A stretch of DNA of 64,000 nucleotides from assembly GCA_036365515.1 (NCBI GenBank), contig CM070873.1, forward strand, positions 29,364,757-29,428,756, given 5' to 3'. A program made the position numbers and the translations under genes. The notes beneath the pieces were generated by a model. That model ran no database searches, was not told the DNA's origin, and saw only the letters and a list, made by a program, of their open reading frames with translations. Below, one piece after another: positions 59,068-64,000 of the stretch. The stretch comes from Torymus aiolomorphi (lineage: Eukaryota > Arthropoda > Insecta > Hymenoptera > Torymidae). Within the stretch, counting starts at the first letter, position 1, and each line of letters starts with the position of its first letter.

Positions 59068-60086
59068 ATGTTTTCCCATCCAAAGCACGAAATACGGATA
59101 AAACGTGGAAAACGAAAAGGTCAGTTTGCCAAAAAATGTGTTGTAGATGCGAGAGAAAATAATTTGGAAGCAATAGCAAAAAGACGGAAGCTGCAAGACG
59201 AGGTTAATGAGTGCATGAGATTATGTTTCCATATAATGTATAAAGATGATTCTTATAAATACCACCGCTAAGAATCATTTCTTAGTTTTGATCTTTATAA
59301 ACTATAAATTATACAAAGAATAAGTTACTAAAACGTTTTTTTTTTTAAACAGAAAAATGATTCGCAACCTCAATGTTCTATCGAAAAGCCAAGGATTGTA
59401 GATCTTACATCTATTGGAGATGAACTATGGTGCTACAAGTGCAATGTAAAATTAAGTTTAAAAGATACACAGGATGAAAAGAAAGAAGTAGCAAAAAAGT
59501 CATGTATCAATGTAATACGACTTGAGAAAAAATTAATTCAAGACAAGGAGAAGTACGTATTCTGTCAAATCAAGTAACGTGTTGCAGTAATTACTGTTAC
59601 TTCGATAAATCATTATCACGAATTCACTATTTATATATTGATTTTTTATGATCAATTAAAACCAGATCAATTTTTTTATTGATTTTTATTTTTTATTTAA
59701 AAATGAATCTCTTTTCTTAATAATAAAAGAGCCAAGATGCTTTTAAATTCTAAAAGAATAGATAATTGAAATAATTTATAAATACTGTTATGTGTGTATA
59801 AGTGTAATTGGACTATTTTTGTTAAACATACTTACAATGTTGATATAATGGAAATTATCTGATGTCTCTACGGAGTTAATGAAATCAGTAAATTGAAAAT
59901 TCATATATTATATTGTAAAGCTGACTTTGAAGAATAAATATATAAAGTTGGCTCCAAGGAGTCATCGAATAACTTTTTTATTAAATCGCTTTAGAAACAC
60001 GAATAGAGCTGATAGAAGTTCGAATCCGCGTGGGGGCATGCGAGTGTGCGTGGCGTGCGTGCGTGCGTGCGTGCGTACGTGCGTAC

Positions 60087-60129
<43 letters not shown>

Positions 60130-62610
60130 TATACCGTTTTATCTCAGGATCTATTCGATCGATTTTAACCAAACAGGTCTTTTTTTTTTTTTAATGGGGA
60201 AGGAAATCCTCTTTTTGACTCGCCGATGTGTTTTTGTTTTATTTCGAATTTTCGAGTTTCGCAAAATTTATTTTGGCGTTTTTTTAATGATAACATTGAG
60301 ATATTTAAATCGGACAGATAGCATTCGAAAGAGCATAAAAAAACCTATTAAAAAAAAAAAAATTACATTAGCTATTGCTAATACCGCGGCAGCTTTCGCA
60401 TAGCAGTAGCGGGCGGTCCGCTTTCTCATCATCGTTGTATCTCACTGAATTTTTAACCAATCCATCTGAAATTTTCCATAAAACTTCTTTATTCATAAAG
60501 GAATAACTTTCTCACTGACAGTTTGTCCAAGCACAAACTTCCTCACACACTTTCTTTCGTCGAAGTTTTGGCGGCGGGAGTGTGCGTGCTCAATCATATA
60601 GACAATAATATGTATAAACAATAACACTTTTTGACTACTTACGCTGATGTTCGGCTTCAACAATGTTTTATAAGTATGCATATAAAATTTCAAAGCGTTT
60701 TGTGCACTTTTCACTGAGCTAGAGCGATTAAAGTTTTGAAAAAAATTGATTTTCAGCTATGTCATAATTACAATTTATTAATTTTCTACCAGGGTATCTC
60801 ATAAAATAATAGTCAGATTAAAAAACTGTAAATACAAAAAATGTGTATCTCGAGTAACTGTATACGACCATATTTTTTGTTTTTCAATTTGGGCCAGATC
60901 AATTTATGGCATACTCGGTGCCGCTGGACAATACTTTTACCCGTGTTCGAGCGCTCGGCGAGTTATCGAATCCGGGCGCTCAATTACACAGGCAACTCAA
61001 TGCAGGAAAGAATTGATAGCTCGAACATTAGGATGCAGTCAAAATATGATAGTGAAATCAATACCGAGGCATCAAATTCAGTTTTCGGGTTGTAGAATAC
61101 AGATAATGCAACCGAAATAGTCAACGCGATAAAGGAGCAGACTGAAACGACTAGATTAATTGTTTCTTACGATGCTGGCTGGCAAAAACGTGGCACTGGC
61201 CGATCGTATAACAGCTTATCTATGGTAATTAAGTTCATAATTTTGTATACCAGAGTTGGAAAAATATATAGCAAGAAAAATTATAATTTATGATTGCAAG
61301 TTTTACATTTATAAATTATTTTTGTAGATCACGGTACGATTGTAGGTCATTATTCTGGCAAAGTATTGTTCTTCACTCCAAGGAGCGTTAAATGTTGTTT
61401 TTGCAGTCTTGAAAATTCCAAGGATGATCATGACTGTCGCGCTAATTTTCAAAGATCAGCCAAAAGCATGGAACTTGACATAGCGGTAGAGTTAATTTTA
61501 AATAACGATTTATTCATCAACGAAAAAGTAACCGTCAAAGGGATGATCGGAGATGATGATTCGACTACGATTGCTGCCCTGCGAAGACTATCAACTGAAA
61601 AATGGTCTGATTATAATTATGCTTTTAAAGCATTGAGAACGTCCTTTTACAACATCAAATTGTCTTCCAAATTAATGGAATATTTCTCCCATTGCTTTTC
61701 GAATGCAGTGAAACAGAATAAAGGCAACGCAGCGAAGGTAGAACAAGCTTTACTAAGTATCATTTCTCATGTTTTCGGAGATCACACAAAATGCGGAAAC
61801 TGATGTGAAGGTACAATAAGTGAAGAATATATACACAAACATTTACCTGGAGGAAAGCGTTTAGGTGATCTACACTTAAAAACTTCATTAGTGAAAATTT
61901 TGTCACGCTTCGCAGATAACGCAGATAAAATCCGCAATTGCGGTTTTACTCAAGCAAATGAAGCTTTTAATAATTGCATGTTGAAAGTGCCCAAAGGCAC
62001 ATTATTATAGTAGTTCAGAGTCAATGGACTTTCGCCTCGCAGCAACTGTGCCAAATGAATATTGGCAATTCATATTTGACTCATGTTTATACAAACATGC
62101 AGATTTCTTCTGGACAAATAATGGAAGAGTTCACATTAAAAAGATATAAAAAGAGAAAAAATAGGTCCGTTTTAATCAAAACTAAAGCTGTTAAAAAAAG
62201 TGTAATTACAAAAAAATTACGCTCGTCAAAAGCTGCGGCAGACAACCGAAAGGAAGGAGTTGCTTATGAAAGTGGTGTAGGATTGAAAAATATTTCTACA
62301 CTACTTCCTACTTCTGTTAGTATAAACAATCCAGAGCAAGATATGTCGAATTGTAAAATTGTAGTTTTTGATTTAGAACCGATTGGACTAGCAAAAACTG
62401 ATGAAATTGTTCAGGTACGTTCTTAAAAATATTAAACAATCTTTTAGTAATTAAAATGCTTATAATATTTTAATTTTTATAGAATGCTGCTTGAAATAAT
62501 GATTCAATATTTGACGTATATATAATTCCATCGAAACCATTCTCTAAAGGAGCAGCTGCCGTAACTGGTCTGCAATCTTTGGGTAGCAATGTATACCTCG
62601 ATAGTAGTAC
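59068..62610 (+). pseudogene. Decayed Mutator-like transposase gene with linked DnaQ-type exonuclease segment
   Basis: Pieces of one protein family appear in order over 3.5 kb. 59068-59271 starts with a basic N-terminus (KRGKRKGQFAKK). 59352-59575 has RIVDLTSIGDELWCYKCN, a zinc-like CxxC segment. 61150-61225 has SYDAGWQKRGTGRSYNSLSM. 61330-61800 has YSGKVLFF, SVKCCFCS, MIGDDDSTTIAALR, KWSDYNY and VFGDHTKC. 61810-62010 has GGKRLGDLHL and SQANEAFNN-like words in other frames. 62070-62280 is a basic linker. The DAGWQKRG and GDDDSTT motifs carry the catalytic acids of animal Mutator-like DDE transposases. At 62345-62415 comes IVVFDLEPIGLAKTDEIVQ, then after a gap IPSKPFSKGAAAVTGL, a DEDDh exonuclease start. 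Frames change several times and stops interrupt, so the copy is dead. A GTGCGT/GT microsatellite (60050-60126) and other sequence fill 59580-61100. Confidence 0.7.
60050..60126. repeat. GTGC/GT microsatellite
   Basis: Runs of GCGTGCGTGCGT followed by a pure GT stretch of about 18 units, inside the decayed Mutator-like region. Confidence 0.9.
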
Positions 62611-62924
62611 ACTCTCCTGGTTAGTACATATTTCTTGGATTTATGAGAAAGAGCAGTTTCATCTTTCTAAGCTACTTTTTTCTTTTTGGAGTCCCGTTTT
62701 TCAACGAAGTAATATTATCACTTCCTATCATAATTAGTATTGCTGCCATTTACTCCCATGTAAAAATAACCATTTTCAAAATTTTTTTTCTCGTTAAATA
62801 GGTCGGCAATCTACATAAAAAAAAATGTAAAAAATTCTTTGTTTTTTAAAGATTGTACTACAATTTGTTGGTGTCTTAGTCCCGTTTTTGCCAATCATTA
62901 TTATTTAATTGAGTATTGCACTCA

Positions 62925-64000
62925 CGTTGCCGAAGGACTCGATGGATAGCTTGATTTGACCACCGGCGAGGAGCTGATACGGCACCTGCGAGCGAGTGAG
63001 CAAGTTCAGCAGGAGTCGGTCGATGCGCAGATGGTCGCGCCTGTACGGCGGTATCAGGTATGCTGCGTCAGCCACCGCCGCGCTCTTTAACAGCGGTATG
63101 ACATTGGTTAGATTAGAAAAAATGTTGCTTTAGTTAGTTTCATTTATTTCAACACACATTCAGTATGTTTATATTAACCTAAGAAACTCACCTCTTGAAG
63201 CAGAAGATCGGGAGGATATTGACACACGAAGAGTTGCGTCGTCAGGATGAACAGCACCGGGGCGAATTTAAATTTCTCAGCGAGAGGCATATTCTACAAG
63301 CAGTAATACCCAATTTTCATAATTTATCATTTTGAGCGTATTTCACATGTCAATAACATACCCCGGCCAGTAGAATGCCGATTAGCGACAGGTTGTACGT
63401 TGTGCTTATAAGCTCGATCATGAAGATTTCGCTGGACAGCTCGAATATCTCGTTGCAGAATCTGAAAGATTGAAGAGTGGAGATGAATTTTAAACTGTAA
63501 TGTTTATTTAAACCAATTGAAATTATTAGAGTAACATTTTTCTCAAAGGTTTTTCGCCCATAGTAAATCAGATAAAACGTGGATTATTAATCACATCGAA
63601 CCACCAAACTATTAAACTACCCGACAAATGTCCCAATTTTTCTTAAAACGGAACAAATTCAACTAGAACTAACTAATCTCTATACTCACTCAAGTATCTC
63701 GCGATGATAAGCACAACAATCGCGCACGCGCTGCCTAATCCGATCGTCCGTTTTCTCTGGATCACCGGGACTCTTCAGCAGCAGTGCGTCCAGTATCGCC
63801 TCGTCCCCCTTCTGTGGTCGTCTGGCGAGCGCAGCTTCTTCGTTCTCGTGCACGTGGCGAGCGATACCATCAAGGCGTACCTGGATGAGCCGGAAGTGAC
63901 CGCAGGCGATCATGATGAGGAAGGCTATGGCCGTGTCCACGCAGACGCTCGTCTGCGTCACGGTGAGGAGGCAGACGATCTGGGCACCCAGCAGAATCTC
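62925..64000 (-). CDS. Odorant receptor (7tm_6), internal part, 5' end outside window
   Basis: Insect odorant receptors are heteromeric ligand-gated channels with the co-receptor Orco in olfactory neuron dendrites. Four exons are visible on the minus strand: 64000-63690, 63461-63362, 63293-63192 and about 63084-62925, with GT donors and AG acceptors in matching phase. They give helix-rich sequence: IAFLIMIACGHFRLIQVRL, then CAYHREILEFCNEIFELSS, IELISTTYNLSLIGILLAG, and finally AAYLIPPYRRDH and RSQVPYQLLAGGQIKLSIES, the conserved region of the 7tm_6 C-terminus. The last exon ends at a GTGAGT donor, so a short final exon with the conserved Ser-Tyr tail is expected further left; I did not find it next to the Mutator-like remnant. 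The N-terminal part lies beyond the window. Ligand unknown. Confidence 0.8.

Noticed and set aside
59981..60172. His/Thr-rich frame
   Set aside because: Translation of the GT/GTGC microsatellite.

Overview
This is a eukaryotic nuclear window from an insect. The evidence is spliced genes with GT-AG introns, a 7tm_6 odorant receptor, a divergent ionotropic-receptor-like gene, a mariner element and AT-rich introns around GC-richer exons. The receptor styles and the repeat load suggest a hymenopteran, possibly a parasitoid wasp; that is inference, not proof.

Layout. At 1-3390 is the 3' part of an ankyrin-repeat gene, its last intron carrying a ~1 kb palindrome. At 4273-9477 is a TTF2/lodestar SNF2 ATPase gene broken in two: the N-terminal half lies on the minus strand (7408 to 4273) and the C-terminal half on the plus strand (8444-9477). 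At 11090-16505 (minus) is a complete ten-exon cationic amino acid transporter. From 16.6 to 25.8 kb lies a repeat-dense tract: foldback elements, a truncated DDE transposase with an inverted fragment of itself, an inverted-repeat element enclosing a LINE endonuclease fragment, and a P-element-like THAP element. At 26002-28273 (plus) is the TFIIIC subunit GTF3C4, convergent with the intronless ciliary gene WDR35/IFT121 (33362 to 29821, minus). Between 33.7 and 44.1 kb are repeats, a degenerate ionotropic-receptor-like gene and a full-length mariner with an open transposase frame. At 44143-52698 (plus) is a complete eight-exon SLC35F1/F2-type transporter. From 52.7 to 59 kb I see no gene, only AT-rich sequence with a hammerhead-like motif near 58.1 kb. 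At 59-62.6 kb is a decayed Mutator-like transposase linked to a DnaQ-type exonuclease segment. At the right edge (62925-64000, minus) is part of an odorant receptor.

Most striking signal. The two TTF2 halves fit end to end inside one exon if the ~4 kb block 4273-8291 is flipped. A 152-bp sequence sits exactly at the right breakpoint, and an identical inverted copy lies 26 kb away at 34434-34585. This looks like an inversion repaired with a templated insertion. The gene also carries a frame break, a missing helicase segment and loss of the motif VI arginine, so it appears dead in this haplotype, unless the assembly is wrong.

Caution. Several otherwise well-conserved genes (WDR35, GTF3C4, the THAP gene, the receptor-like gene) carry single-base frame breaks, some of them in homopolymers. 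Either there is real decay or the consensus has indel errors.
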